Source of the DNA: Siphonodentalium dalli
Taxonomy: Eukaryota; Mollusca; Scaphopoda; Gadilida; Siphonodentaliidae
Length of the DNA stretch: 64,000 nt
Assembly: GCA_032622095.1 (NCBI GenBank)
Contig: CP136069.1
Coordinates: 187,599,122-187,663,121 of the forward strand
Direction: 5' to 3'
The first letter of the stretch is position 1; every line of letters starts with the position of its first letter. A program made the translations under genes and the position numbers. Under the pieces are notes generated by a model. The model did not search any database. It worked only from the letters and a program-made list of their open reading frames with translations, and was not told where the DNA came from. Of the stretch, positions 29,001-35,535 are shown piece after piece.

Positions 29001-29586
29001 GCCGAAATGTTTCTTTCGGTCAATTTTACGGCATGGGTGGATGGCCCGCCCAAATATCCCTTAGACCCGAGGGGGTGAAAATGGGGTATGGACCATTTTC
29101 GAGAACGGTGTGTGGCCCGCCCCAAAATGCCCCCACCCCCTAGAAACATACTAAAGCCTAACCCCGGGGTTCATACCCCATTTCACCCGCTCGAGTGCTA
29201 CCCCCGGGTGAGGGGTGGGGATGGTGGTGTTTCTATGGGGGTCCCTTTAAGCAGTTTAAAATATTGATACTCATCTTTTTATTTGGCACCCACTCATCAC
29301 CCAATAATGATCCTCTCAAATGTTCGGGAACAGTATGACTTACAAGTTTGTAAGAACTCTCACTGTGTGGGTTTATTCGTGACAGTAGGGGAACACAACT
29401 ATATAAGTCTTAAACCTGATATCGATTCCCCTCCATACAATGTATGTTTACTTATATATGTATACCCTATTGCTTGTATGTACATACAAAATGTTGAGTG
29501 ATATGGATAATGGATTAAAATACTGTTTGGTCCAAACCTGGAGTTTCTCCATTACCATCCGTGCTGCTGCTACTACTTGACGCCAT
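1896..29586 (-). CDS. ZU5/UPA-like, tandem death-domain protein (16-exon gene model)
   Basis: Seen: 16 segments, each bounded by AG acceptor and GT donor, join without a phase conflict into 4,713 nt (1,570 codons plus stop). Order in the protein: residues 1-840 low-complexity, acidic, Ser/Thr/Asp/Glu-rich; 840-1330 a beta-rich region with ZU5-like features (WIPEVGRKRLY, KYAVVSRPN, LLTVPMTP) followed by a UPA-like stretch (MRIPDNCSLELKFRGN); 1335-1425 first death domain; 1435-1515 second death domain; 1516-1570 a short tail. Known: ZU5-UPA-DD architecture occurs in PIDD1, UNC5 and ankyrins, where UPA packs on ZU5 and the death domain recruits partners such as RAIDD. Inferred: a cytosolic death-fold scaffold. 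It lacks the PIDD leucine-rich repeats, the ankyrin repeats and the UNC5 ectodomain and transmembrane helix. Odd: tandem death domains and a very long disordered N-terminus. Exons 2-5 are symmetric (phase 1-1), so each could be skipped without a frameshift. The last exon is the least certain. Confidence 0.7.
2120..2583 (+). mobile_element. B-type TTAA MITE
   Basis: Termini TTAACCCTTTCAGTGCCA and TGGCACTGAAAGGGTTAA. One shared palindrome lies at about 2,172-2,239. The rest is AT-rich with no coding sequence. It sits in the last intron of the ZU5/death-domain gene. Confidence 0.75.
2702..2950 (-). CDS. exon 15 of the ZU5/death-domain gene (death domain 2)
   Basis: 83-codon phase 1-1 exon; acceptor TACCAACAG|ACGTGG, donor GCGGCCG|GTAAGA. 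It encodes a whole second death domain: VIRTISLHE, NWPGLACFLGIDDDSIGII, CEMMISGWM, then SDIPRLAVGLRLIGC. It diverges strongly from death domain 1, so the pair is probably an old duplication or a separate acquisition. If the donor is ignored the frame runs on to a stop at 2,640, giving an alternative C-terminus. Confidence 0.75.
2979..3420 (+). mobile_element. C-type TTAA MITE interrupted by a retroelement 3' end
   Basis: TTAACACTTTCTATCTATAC at the left; MITE sequence resumes at about 3,248 (AATGGTATATTAATCATTTG). Between them, ~3,033-3,247 ends in repeated TCTTATCTTATCTTA, the tail of a non-LTR element. TTAGAAT flanks both sides as a likely target duplication. Confidence 0.55.
3505..3613 (-). 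CDS. exon 14 of the ZU5/death-domain gene (death domain 1, last helices)
   Basis: Acceptor TTCACCAACAG|GCGGTG, donor CACACAAG|GTACAT; phase 0 to phase 1. It encodes AVKLMELLLVCGRPDLAETL, the classic final death-domain helix (L-x3-L-x3-GR-x-DLA-x2-L), followed by a basic tail (DKHHKERT). Confidence 0.75.
4380..4965 (-). repeat. tandem array of the 3' end of death-domain exon 13
   Basis: Units of ~55-60 bp marked by AAAGAAAGAC(G/A)CC and GCATGCGACAAAGTTCGTAC on the minus strand. The rightmost unit is the real exon end (WYRKTPRVCDK plus donor); units further into the intron are progressively diverged. About nine to ten copies. Confidence 0.7.
4914..5110 (-). CDS. exon 13 of the ZU5/death-domain gene (death domain 1, helices 1-4)
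   Basis: Acceptor TGTCCTTCAG|GTCCTG, donor CGACAAG|GTTAGT; phase 1 to phase 0. It encodes YYLSSIGEELNDQWKTVVRH, then LRIPKSRVQSI and FRLLISWYRK. The spacing L-x2-I-x3-L-x2-W-x2-(L/V)-x3-L-x-I and the closing 'LLxxWY' match a death-domain fold. The last ~48 nt and the donor are repeated many times in the downstream intron (see the tandem array at 4,380-4,965). Confidence 0.75.
5225..5515. repeat. dispersed repeat of the 'ATAACTC / TTATCGCGCTA' type
   Basis: Contains GTTAAGAGTTATCGCGCTA, GGCATAACTCTGCATGGC and a run of GACAGACGACC-like units. The same kind of sequence forms the array at 62,538-63,310. Intronic. Confidence 0.5.
6079..6925 (+). repeat. 23-bp minisatellite, ~37 copies
   Basis: Unit ACCCACTATACACATTATGTG plus a variable two-base end (CT, CG or CA). 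With 23 bp per unit and no stop in any register, three forward frames stay open and create long spurious ORFs. It lies in the intron between the UPA exon and death domain 1. Confidence 0.95.
7325..7366 (+). repeat. 10-bp repeat, four copies
   Basis: GGTAATATAT repeated four times, between the two large minisatellites. Confidence 0.85.
7396..8484 (+). repeat. 29-bp minisatellite, ~37 copies
   Basis: Unit GTCACCACATATCTGAGTGC followed by GCTATTGAT or GCTATTGGT. Units are almost identical; the A/G variant near the unit end is the main difference and shows a partly regular order. No spacers. Ends 122 bp before the UPA exon donor. Confidence 0.95.
8606..9204 (-). CDS. exon 12 of the ZU5/death-domain gene (UPA-like region)
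   Basis: The longest folded exon: ~199 codons, residues ~1131-1330; acceptor TTGGTTTTCAG|ATGTATC, donor GCTAATG|GTAACG, phase 2 to phase 1. It contains YLKKKSFNVFLRTIRKRPTK, MRIPDNCSLELKFRGNIGF and a run of strands (ITENISVLDVY, GKLEVHVVHNV, LLAEFEVKLPKD). A conserved hydrophobic-FRGN strand just before the death domain is what the UPA domain shows in PIDD1, UNC5 and ankyrins. By eye the UPA call is moderate. Confidence 0.65.
9427..10952. repeat. second copy of the 1,526-bp duplicated segment, inside an intron
   Basis: Lies in the intron between exons 11 and 12 of the ZU5/death-domain gene. The partner copy lies downstream of that gene's stop. An identical pair means either a very recent duplication or an assembly error. 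Confidence 0.9.
10057..10348 (-). mobile_element. A-type TTAA MITE (duplicate of 631-922)
   Basis: Same element as at 631-922, copied with the 1,526-bp duplication; same TTAACCCTTTACCC termini. Confidence 0.75.
10728..10977 (+). mobile_element. C-type TTAA MITE
   Basis: Left TTAACTCTTTCTATACTAAA, right TTTAGTATGGAAAGGGTTAA, 250 bp. The internal GTTTAGATAATAAGTTCAAC and GGGATAACTACTCATC recur in other copies. The copy at 1,302-1,526 is the same element truncated at the duplication edge. Confidence 0.7.
10978..11118 (+). repeat. two further tandem copies of the C-type MITE right end
   Basis: ACTTATTATCTGAACATTTCC ... ATGCTTTAGTATAGA ... GGGTTAA repeats about every 65-70 bp after the intact element, giving three right ends in a row immediately before exon 11. 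Confidence 0.6.
11124..11250 (-). CDS. exon 11 of the ZU5/death-domain gene
   Basis: Short exon found only because its neighbours needed a phase 1 to phase 2 bridge. Acceptor TTACATTTCAG|CGACGG, donor TATGCAAA|GTAACA. It encodes TTEVTFVRFQSSGVVCTMPP, then KEEQCNCGLEKVCLQIQDKY. There is no stop in the required frame, and the join restores a Lys codon before exon 12. The donor GTAACA is weak, so the exact 3' end needs transcript support. Confidence 0.5.
11520..11690 (+). repeat. G-rich low-complexity tract
   Basis: GGGGTGGGTGGGTGG and similar runs, repeated at 11,600-11,616 and 11,658-11,674, with A-rich spacers (AAAAACTGCCGAAAATGG). These G runs could form G-quadruplexes on the plus strand, inside an intron. 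Confidence 0.6.
12113..12311 (-). CDS. exon 10 of the ZU5/death-domain gene (second ZU5-like module)
   Basis: Acceptor CCATGCAG|GTTGTC, donor CATCAA|GTAAGT; phase 0 to phase 1. It encodes VVPLDPTAISSWRQL and later LKDPFNQLLLTVPMTPIRAT. A strand, a 'xxLxPF..xLLLxVP' stretch and a Pro turn recall the second half of ZU5 domains. An internal AAG|GTAGTA donor would break the downstream phase and was not used. Confidence 0.6.
12388..12745. repeat. array of four palindromes with variable loops
   Basis: Four palindromes (12,388-12,454; 12,484-12,550; 12,580-12,650; 12,680-12,745) with conserved arms (CCAATGCATTCTCTTATATA and complement) and different central loops, separated by ~30-bp spacers containing GTGAATATTGTTA. 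It starts 76 bp upstream of the exon 10 acceptor. Confidence 0.8.
13590..14070 (-). mobile_element. non-LTR retrotransposon 3' end, decayed
   Basis: On the minus strand a frame at 14,035-13,817 reads CLACKHERGDEF, then CAKLHELRTQYIPEI and MKKLSIYITKG. This is the Cys-rich tail typical of the end of LINE ORF2 (CxxC, 'hCxxxxxLR'). It is followed by a 3' UTR that ends in ACAACAACAACAACA. 5'-truncated, as is usual. Confidence 0.55.
14611..14832 (-). CDS. exon 9 of the ZU5/death-domain gene (ZU5 C-terminal strand and linker)
   Basis: 74-codon phase 0-0 exon; acceptor TTTCTCCAG|GAGTTGG, donor GATGCAA|GTGAGT. It contains ITTLGKYAVVSRPNLQQL, which matches the typical end of a ZU5 domain (x-F-A-V-V-S-R-P). 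A polar linker follows and then the start of another strand (DDDICLEVLAS). The VVSRP motif is the strongest ZU5 evidence in the gene. Confidence 0.65.
15529..15648. repeat. fold-back hairpin, ~120 bp
   Basis: GATAAACGTACCCTGTTTCG ... and ... GAAACAGGGCACGTTTATC are inverted copies; the inner arms (GCATGAAAACAG and CTGTTTTCATGC) also pair. A small fold-back or hairpin element. Intronic. Confidence 0.75.
15830..16030 (+). repeat. direct duplication, ~80 bp, offset 118
   Basis: CTCGTTTCG(C/A)TACTCCGTTC through GCACG(A/C)TGA(A/C)GCGGCCGATG occurs twice, at 15,832-15,912 and 15,950-16,030. No function seen. Confidence 0.7.
16190..16391 (-). mobile_element. C-type TTAA MITE, diverged
   Basis: Contains TAGGAAATGTCCAAATAATA, GTCGTCTGCTTTTATTACAT and ends ACTATAGATTAGAAAGTGTTAA in reverse orientation to the C-type elements above. 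Intronic. Confidence 0.55.
16608..16748 (-). CDS. exon 8 of the ZU5/death-domain gene (ZU5-like)
   Basis: 47-codon phase 0-0 exon; acceptor CTGTTGTAG|GGAACA, donor AACACG|GTGAGT. It encodes GTFLLAIPVAEKGIEEWEEL followed by FKYFDEKVGWIPEVGRKRLY. The pattern hydrophobic-IP-x(n)-W-x-ELV-x-Y then W(I/L)P resembles the middle of ZU5 modules in PIDD1-type proteins. Confidence 0.6.
18151..18184. repeat. perfect 34-bp palindrome
   Basis: TACATTTCCAGCATACA followed directly by its reverse complement, with no loop. It lies ~100 bp downstream of the exon 7 donor, inside the intron. Confidence 0.85.
18282..18471 (-). CDS. exon 7 of the ZU5/death-domain gene (start of the folded region)
   Basis: Acceptor TTTTTGTAG|ATTTTATG, donor CGAGGAGAT|GTGAGT; phase 2 to phase 0. 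Residues ~838-901 (FYGSDLEGEKQVSCILRCDP, then DFETLRGLIVDVQYGEAPRG) alternate hydrophobic and polar residues as in beta strands. This is where the acidic low-complexity N-terminus gives way to a folded region, probably the first ZU5 module. Confidence 0.6.
19414..19565 (-). repeat. dispersed repeat resembling exon 16, with AAAGAGCGTT dimer
   Basis: The plus strand reads TTCACAGTAAATGAAGATCC CAGCTCGA..., which is almost the start of exon 16. Two GAACGCTCTTTATTTCTG units follow. The two features therefore belong to one repeat. Confidence 0.55.
20040..20420. repeat. degenerate ~170-bp direct repeat ending in a GGACGGAC run
   Basis: GGTCAAATTCTAAGTC(G/A)A, TAACTCATGTGAAAATAATT and TTTTAGCTGGGAAA each occur twice, then GACGGACGGACAGACGGACG. 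It resembles a common invertebrate dispersed repeat. Intronic. Confidence 0.55.
20660..20751. repeat. fold-back hairpin, ~92 bp
   Basis: AGTTTATAGCGAAATTTACA ... TGTAAATTTCGCTATAAACT with ACGAGTCCAGTAA inside; arms of ~38 bp pair around a short loop. Confidence 0.75.
21280..22096 (-). CDS. exon 6 of the ZU5/death-domain gene, with two internal peptide repeats
   Basis: Phase 1 to phase 2 exon; acceptor TTGGCAG|ATTCGG, donor GCAAAT|GTGAGT. Residues ~566-837. It begins with a helical stretch (ATRASQLAEQIINSLAETEA). It holds three imperfect repeats of ~25 residues marked by DCVD(H/N)xNQ, with intervening DDNFxxLKRD. These are followed by four near-identical 9-residue units EEAEINWSP, encoded by a 27-bp tandem repeat at about 21,404-21,520. 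It ends with YSDWPQQ before the donor. The repeats look like short linear docking motifs in a disordered chain, which is inference. Confidence 0.7.
23747..24409 (-). CDS. exon 5 of the ZU5/death-domain gene (disordered plus helical segment)
   Basis: 221-codon symmetric phase 1-1 exon; acceptor GGTTATATAG|CTACTGG, donor CATGGCAG|GTAATA. Residues ~345-565: polar acidic sequence, a His-rich patch (SHHSHHSKNR), a Ser/Asp run (DTMSVSSVDSVNDIDV), then a probable helix (TALYTELRNSLKKMKRIKMG, and ILDDLLKFSEKAKSTVRELQ) that could be a coiled coil for self-association. The coiled-coil reading is inference. Confidence 0.65.
25826..26113 (-). CDS. exon 4 of the ZU5/death-domain gene (acidic disordered region)
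   Basis: 96-codon symmetric phase 1-1 exon; acceptor CTTTCGCAG|ATGG, donor AAAAACG|GTGAGT. Residues ~249-344 include IEEGEPRRTDERLQILKEIL, which could form a short amphipathic helix, then a polar Glu/Ser/Asp-rich stretch (SDSKEYHDENKN). No domain recognised. Confidence 0.65.
26417..26809 (-). CDS. exon 3 of the ZU5/death-domain gene (acidic disordered region)
   Basis: 131-codon symmetric phase 1-1 exon; acceptor GATGATTCAG|GTATG, donor CAAAAAG|GTATTC. Residues ~118-248 are charged and polar (for example QKINQEELGQNGRIVDENDE). A TTAA-bounded MITE starts 27 bp upstream of the acceptor, so the element lies right against the splice site. Confidence 0.65.
26837..27032 (-). mobile_element. B-type TTAA MITE, short, with a collapsed palindrome
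   Basis: Left TTAACCCATTCAGTGTCAG, right CCTGGCACTCAAAGGGTTAA, internal GGCCGATCTCATCGGCCC. The palindrome is reduced to CCAATGCATATATAAGAGAA, as expected if the hairpin loop and one arm were deleted during replication. Confidence 0.7.
27491..27882 (+). mobile_element. A-type TTAA MITE, right end degraded
   Basis: Starts TAACCCTTTACCCAACAG, carries two palindromes in inverted order, and ends in a diverged TTTGGCCGTTTGGTTAA. It sits in the intron between exons 2 and 3 of the ZU5/death-domain gene. Confidence 0.7.
28040..28342 (-). CDS. exon 2 of the ZU5/death-domain gene (disordered region)
   Basis: 101-codon symmetric phase 1-1 exon, acceptor GATATTCAG|GTTTGG and donor CTACCAG|GTATTC. It encodes residues ~17-117, starting GLETITERSTSVDN, rich in Ser, Thr, Asn, Ala and Pro with no hydrophobic core, so probably disordered. 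No domain recognised. Confidence 0.65.
28440..28625. repeat. degenerate AAACTAGGTTTTA repeats
   Basis: Variants of ACTAGGTTTTA, CAAGTTTTAC and GTAAAACTGAGTTTTAC recur every ~20-30 bp, some in inverted order, so the tract can fold on itself. Intronic. Confidence 0.5.
28725..29240. repeat. GC-rich degenerate tract
   Basis: Repeated GGGGGTACCACCC, GGGGTGAAATTGGGGTATGG and GACCATTTTCGAGAACGGTG. No coding sense was found. It lies in intron 1 of the ZU5/death-domain gene. Confidence 0.5.
29538..29586 (-). CDS. exon 1 (start codon) of the ZU5/death-domain gene
   Basis: Start ATG at 29586-29584 opens MASSSSSSTDGNGETP and ends in phase 1 at CCAG|GTTTGG. This ATG was chosen because it is the one whose donor phase matches exon 2; the ATG just upstream (ATGTTCGCGGCATCTTGA) stops after five codons. 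A possible acceptor-like TTTTATAG lies ~50 bp upstream, so a separate 5' UTR exon is possible. Confidence 0.6.
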
Positions 29587-30630
29587 GATAGCCTCGTTTC
29601 CATCCGCCAATCAAGATGCCGCGAACATCATTCTTGAGTCTCTATAAAATATATAACAAAGATGTTTACATGGTTACAGTAACTACTATGCTATGATATC
29701 TCGCAGATCGTGTCGGATTACTGAAACTGTCTACCATTGAGCATGTATATATACTACTGGTTTCGATGCAAATTTATATTCATTATCCGTAGATTCTGGT
29801 ATAGGAAGAAAATCACAATCACCTATCTCAGGCAAAGGACAAATACTTGTAGTTTCATCGATTACACATATACACACACTTGACCTCAAATGTTCTTCAT
29901 AGTTGTACATGTGTTAAGACCTAGTTGCACGTTTTGCGTAAATCTAGGGTGAAGTGGAGTGGTCCTTAGCTTGTCGATTTCCAGTAGGTGACCCCTAGTA
30001 TGGCATATATCGCACTCGTACTATCTCCCTTGGTCCGAGAAAATCTCTGAAGGACATCCACATTAATCACCACCTGACCATAATACCTGCTACAATTTCT
30101 GCCATCATATCAGCCATATAAGCAGATCCCAACCAACTTGGAAAGGTAGTCTTGTATGACTAGGATATAGCGGCTGCCATTTTTCGTTACTGGAAATGGC
30201 CCATGATATACCAGTGGTTATTCTTTCAAAGCAATCACCCACATCATACACCGTCATAAAATGCTTATTCGGAGAGTCGGTAGCCTCTCTCGCCACATAC
30301 ATCACATCTGGTTGTGGTCCGCATGTTCTGCTAGTATGGGCTAAGCTGTACTTTGTTCAAAGTCCGTTCAATGTCTTGGTGTGCCGCTGACAAAGCATCA
30401 TGAAGTTGCCAAAGTATCACAGTCAATAGTCTCCTATGTACGGCGATCGTCCATCTCACTTTGTCATAATCGTTCCATTCAAAGCACAGCAATCCATCCT
30501 TTATTTTGCAGAAAATTCCACCGCTGCCACCAATTGTAACGCCCCCTCAACCATTGTGTAGGGATCGTTGCAATAATACAATATCAATAATATAGATAAT
30601 CCTTTTAATAAGCACAAACTAGAACAATCC
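29587..30630. other. upstream flank of the ZU5/death-domain gene
   Basis: About 1 kb with no gene seen. The promoter should be here, but no clear TATA box or initiator can be told apart from the AT-rich background. Confidence 0.4.
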
Positions 30631-30639
30631 TAATTATAT

Positions 30640-31300
30640 GGATATGTGTGTGGACATATATCGTTTGAGGGTTTCCGCTGACGGAGGTTGTCCATGGATT
30701 TCCAACTGCACACCCCCCCCCCCTGTTGAACCGGGCCAAAGACCCAAGATCACATAATTTAATTTGCACACCTCTTTGAATTTCCCATCTGGTACCTCAC
30801 ATGCCTTGGATTTTGACTGGACACCGGGGAGGGAGGGGCCTAGAAGAAATTCCAAACCAATATTTTGACCAAAGTAGGAAGAAATGCTAATTTTTGGTCT
30901 AAAACCACTAATTCCACATACATTAATGGTTGAAAAATCAGACTACAAGAACAATTTCCAACTAATATTGTTTCCAACTGGTGAAAACTTTGACCATAGT
31001 TTTCGGGGGTATCATGTCCCCACACGAACCCATGTAAGTTCGGTAACGTAATGTACACCACAGCCCCATGAACCAAGCAACAATATCCTGAAAACTTCAT
31101 ATGGGGTCTCAATGGGGATGGGGTCATCCGATTTGCCACAAAACCATAATAACATTTGTCACCCCACATATTCATGCACTATGAAATTATAACCTTTCCA
31201 AATTTCCAAATAACGTGACCACTTTCTCATTATGCAGAAGGTCCTTTATGCATGATATCAACAACGTTGCTACAGGTCGGTGGGTGCCTAATCCCACCCG
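30640..31300. repeat. dispersed 'TTTCCAACTG' repeat, copy 1
   Basis: Shares GATTTCCAACTGCACACCCC, GGAAATTTC and CAGACTACAAGAACAATTTC with the region at 55,190-56,400. Non-coding by eye. Confidence 0.5.
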
Positions 31301-31473
31301 ACTTCGGTAATACATGTCAACAGTTGGAAATTTCACAAAGCTATGAATTGCCAAAATGGACTATAGGATATTTACCGGACGCAATTCACTTGAACCAGAA
31401 TGACTAATACTGTTCTGATTGAGCTCAATCAACGCCGTCTAAATCGCTGCGTTCTCACGGCGTAATCTTTGCA

Positions 31474-31517
31474 GCAAGAAAATATCAGTGTGCAATTTTA
31501 CCTGATATTTTCTTGCA
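31474..31517. repeat. short hairpin
   Basis: GCAAGAAAATATCAG and CTGATATTTTCTTGC pair around a 14-nt loop; the right arm core is then repeated directly (GATATTTTCTTGCAG). Confidence 0.7.
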
Positions 31518-32279
31518 GATATTTTCTTGCAGCTTCATGTGTACGCGCCCTAAACAACCGAAGATATTATACACCATTCAGCTGCCGGCTTTTTTTTTTA
31601 TGCTGACTCGAGTTTCCCTACACAAATGCCAAGGGGAATAATTTCAAGTATTCAGTTGCTTATAACCTATAGGTATATCAGTCCCAGAATACACGAAGTA
31701 TAGATATAAAAGTTTTAAAGGCACGGGCGGCGTTCGTTGCAGAAATATCCCTATTTGTTCAAATCACCATAAACAGAAGGAATATTAAAATATATATAGT
31801 TTTGTTCATATGCCAAACATAATCAGCGCGTAAATAGTATATTGTCGTCCAGACGTACGATGGTGTGCGTAAACAAGAACCTGCTCGTGTTACAGAAGTT
31901 TTGCTGCTATTTACATAACACAGTGCAATTCTATTGGTTAATCACACACACATGGTATAAACGCTCTTTATTATTTCCATATCAGGAAAACAGTAACAAA
32001 AACGCTCTTTGTGTTTACCATATCCGGATCTAAACAAAAGCCAGGTTATGTAACGTGTTTTGCTTTTGTTTACATAACAAAGGAAAAACATTTGACAATA
32101 ACTTACTGTTTATGCCATAGTTATGATTGGTATAAGAACAAAGTCTGTCTATATTTTACTATTCTTTCTGTTTATGGCGGTTTTTGACGGAGGTGAATAT
32201 TTTAACATCATACCCACCGCCAACGATGCCCGTATCTTTAAAGACATAATATGAACTTATTTCATTTAATAAAACCAAT

Positions 32280-32410
32280 CAGTTAGTATTCAATCGCTAT
32301 CACCATGGAATAATGTAGTTAGTATTCAATCGCTATCACCATGGAATAATGTAGTTAGTATTCAATCGCTATCACCATGGAATAATGTAGTTAGTATTCA
32401 ATCGCTATCA
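32280..32410 (+). repeat. 36-bp tandem repeat, ~3.5 copies
   Basis: Unit GTTAGTATTCAATCGCTATC plus ACCATGGAATAATGTA. Confidence 0.9.
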
Positions 32411-32519
32411 ACCAGTCCTGAGATATTGAACAATTTGGCAATTTTTATTAAACTTGGTTTTAAAATTTCCTATAATCAGGGCACACTTTTGAAGGCTGTA
32501 TTGTATTTTTAGCTGTACT

Positions 32520-32760
32520 CGTTTGCATTTATTGAATATGTTAGGTGTATATGTTATTTAATGTTACATGTTTGTTTAGTCCACTGAATTACATGTATAT
32601 GTACGATGTTAGAGTTTAATATTGAATATGTAATATTTGTTTTGTAATGTTTCTGTGAACCGCTAATTATCGTTCTATGTGTAAATAGTGTAAATAATTG
32701 TCTCATGTCCCATGTAAAAATGGCTGAGAATAAAGCATTCATTCATTCAATAATGTATCA
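32520..32760 (+). mobile_element. probable retroelement 3' UTR and tail
   Basis: GTGTAAATAATTGTCTCATG, then AATGGCTGAGAATAAAGCATTC and repeated ATTC. A poly(A) signal plus a short simple repeat at the very end is typical of LINE tails. No ORF remains. Confidence 0.4.
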
Positions 32761-33571
32761 AAGAACTAATATTGTCGAAAAAGTCCAACAACATCGACTG
32801 TGCATGGTAGCAATACACGGTGTCAGCAATTTTTGCCAACCTGGGAGGGGATACTATACTTCAAATCAATGATTGAGCCATTATCTTTGCATAAGTCCCA
32901 TCAAGCATGTTTAATTTCGACAAAAGATTAATCATATGTCTGTACTCTAGCTTCTTCGAAAAAAATTGTCAGTTAGTTATGCCCCTTGGTTTGCACACAA
33001 AACGCTTAGTTTTACCATTTTTAACTCAAATCTGCCATTTTTAACTCAAAAACAAATCACACACGCAAAGCGAATATCAGGAAATAAGCTATTTCCACCC
33101 GATATAGCTCTGTTAGAGCTGAGAAATATTTGAAATAGAACAAAAGTTATCGTAGCAATTTTTTTTAAATGTCTTGCAAGCGTAGATGACACAATTCAGG
33201 GGAGAGAAATCGGGCTATTTTCCAGTAACCAACACAGTTGGCATTCACAGAATACGAAAATCTTGTAACGTATCCAAATTGTTTTTACTTTTTGTGGAGC
33301 GTTCCCAGTTTTGTAAAATAAATAAAACTTCAGTAATAACACATTTAACACAGTCTACGCTGGTTGTTATACCCCCATATACTTTTCCCCCTATTTTTAG
33401 ACCCCTACAACCCGATAAATCGTGTACCATTTAAGAGAACACAGCGTTTGAACTTTGCACAAATGTTACTATTTACTATTTTCGGGGCGCATTATCGGGC
33501 ATCAAAATCACAATGATTGATCAAATAATAGTCACGACGTGTAAATCGTTTATAACAACGACGCTGTTTTC

Positions 33572-33937
33572 TGACTATTTGGATATATAACTCATTTTAG
33601 GCATGACTATTTGGATATATAACTCATTTTAGGCATGACTATTTGGATATATAACTCAGTTTAGGCATGACTATTTGGATATATAACTCATTTTAGGCAT
33701 GACTATTTGGATATATAACTCATTTTAGGCATGACTATTTGGATGTATAACTCATTTTAGGCATGACTATTTGGATATATAACTCATTTTAGGCATGACT
33801 ATTTGGATATATAACTCATTTTTAGGCATGACTATTTGGATATATAACTCATTTTAGGCATGACAATATTTGGATATATAACTCATTTTAGGCATGACTA
33901 TTTGGATATATAACTCATTTTAGGCATGACTATTTGT
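33572..33937 (+). repeat. 32-bp satellite, ~11 copies
   Basis: Unit TGACTATTTGGATATATAAC plus TCATTTTAGGCA; one copy carries a 3-nt insertion (GACAATATTTGG). Confidence 0.9.
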
Positions 33938-34453
33938 TATTCCGTTCGAAATACCTCGGCGGAGCGTTTCACGTCACTTTAAATACTCTGAAAAACTTGT
34001 CAAAGCCATGAAAATTTTCCAGAAGTTGTCTATGACACAACGAAACGCTCTTTAGTTTTACCATACAAGGAATATATCAATATAGACATCTGTTTGTTGT
34101 CCCATTATGAAGAATTGTCATAGCCGAATTTATTATTATTTTTTGTACTTGAATAAGCCTTTGTGTATATAAATTGAAGTCATATAAACAAATACAAATT
34201 CGAACACAATGTTTTGGGTAGCAAACAAAGAACAGCCATTTGTAGGGCATTGAACAGACAAAGAGCGTTCAGTGTTGGTATACTCCTGATATTATACACA
34301 TAAAGAGCGTTTATATAACTGCTGCGTGTGTGATAATAGCTGGAATGTGGCTGTGATCATGGAAAAGTATTTATCCACCTATTTTGGATGCTGGGAAATA
34401 ATCAAAAGCGATTATTATTAGGTGTATTTTGGAGCGCAAACCGACACGTGGCT

Positions 34454-34842
34454 TTAACCCTTTGCCCAACAGAACGGCCCTGTGCCAATGCATTCTCTTA
34501 TATATGCGAGTCGACCATAGGTCGCCTCGCATATATAAGAGAATGCATTGGCTTAACACATTAAAAATTATAAAATTGTTAAAGAATGTAAGAAAAAAAT
34601 GGTAAAAAGTGTTTTTTTAGGCCAATGCATTCTCTTATATATGCGAGGCGACCTATGGTCGACTCGCATATATAAGAGTATGCATTGGCACAGGGCATAA
34701 ATGTAACTATCACAATGTGGTCAAGGAGCCGGTTCCAATGATATCCATATTTGTATGGTTTTATTGAGACAGACCGAAGATAATTTAGGCTGTTGCAGCT
34801 TTATTTGGGCGTTTTTGGCCGGTTTGTTGGGTAAAGGGTTAA
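34454..34842 (+). mobile_element. A-type TTAA MITE, complete (389 bp)
   Basis: TTAACCCTTTGCCCAACAG at the left, GTTGGGTAAAGGGTTAA at the right, two copies of the palindrome inside, one for each half, and a shared unique part (CAATGTGGTCAAGGAGCCGG). Confidence 0.8.
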
Positions 34843-35214
34843 ACACTTTTCCGTTTCTATGATGTCAATATATCAGACTCTACACAAATTCAGGACCTTC
34901 GCATTTTACTGAAAACAGTATGCAGTCTTATCGCACCATGATTTCATCATTTATATTTTTATTCTGGTTCAAATAGTCATGAAACGGCAAACAAGTCAAG
35001 TTGGGTCTACATATCGAGTATCGATGTGATGCGATCATCTCTTTGGGTTATGACTTTTTAGTGCCGCGTGTACTTGGTAACGACATAGCCATTTTAATAT
35101 GTCCATTTGATCGACAGTGGAGTGGCAATAAGAGCAATTGCTTCCATTGGGCCTATGTGAGGAAAATTCATGGGCCATCGAATATGTCATCCTAGAAGAA
35201 AACAAGGGGTATTA

Positions 35215-35535
35215 TAAACATAAAGATCGTTCCGTGTTAGTCCTATCCTGTTATGGTCAAAATAAAGAGCGTTCTGTGTTAGTCCTATCCTGTTATGGTG
35301 AAAATAAAGATCGTTCCGTGTTAGTCCTGTCCTGTTATGGTCAAAATAAAGATCGTTTCGCGTTAGTCATATCCTGTTATGGTGAAAATAAAGATCGTTC
35401 CGTGTTAGTCCTATCCTGTTATGGTCAAAATAAAGAGCGTTCCGCGTTAGTCCTATCCTGGTATGGTGAAAATAAAGAGCGTTCCGCGTTAGTCATATTC
35501 TGTTATGGTGAAAATAAAGAGCGTTTGCATCACTT
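35215..35535 (+). repeat. 42-bp AAAGAGCGTT satellite, ~8 copies
   Basis: Unit AAAATAAAGAGCGTTCCGTG then TTAGTCCTATCCTGTTATGG. 42 is a multiple of 3, so one frame stays open and reads as repeated NKERSVLVLSCYG. This is not taken as a gene. Confidence 0.85.
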
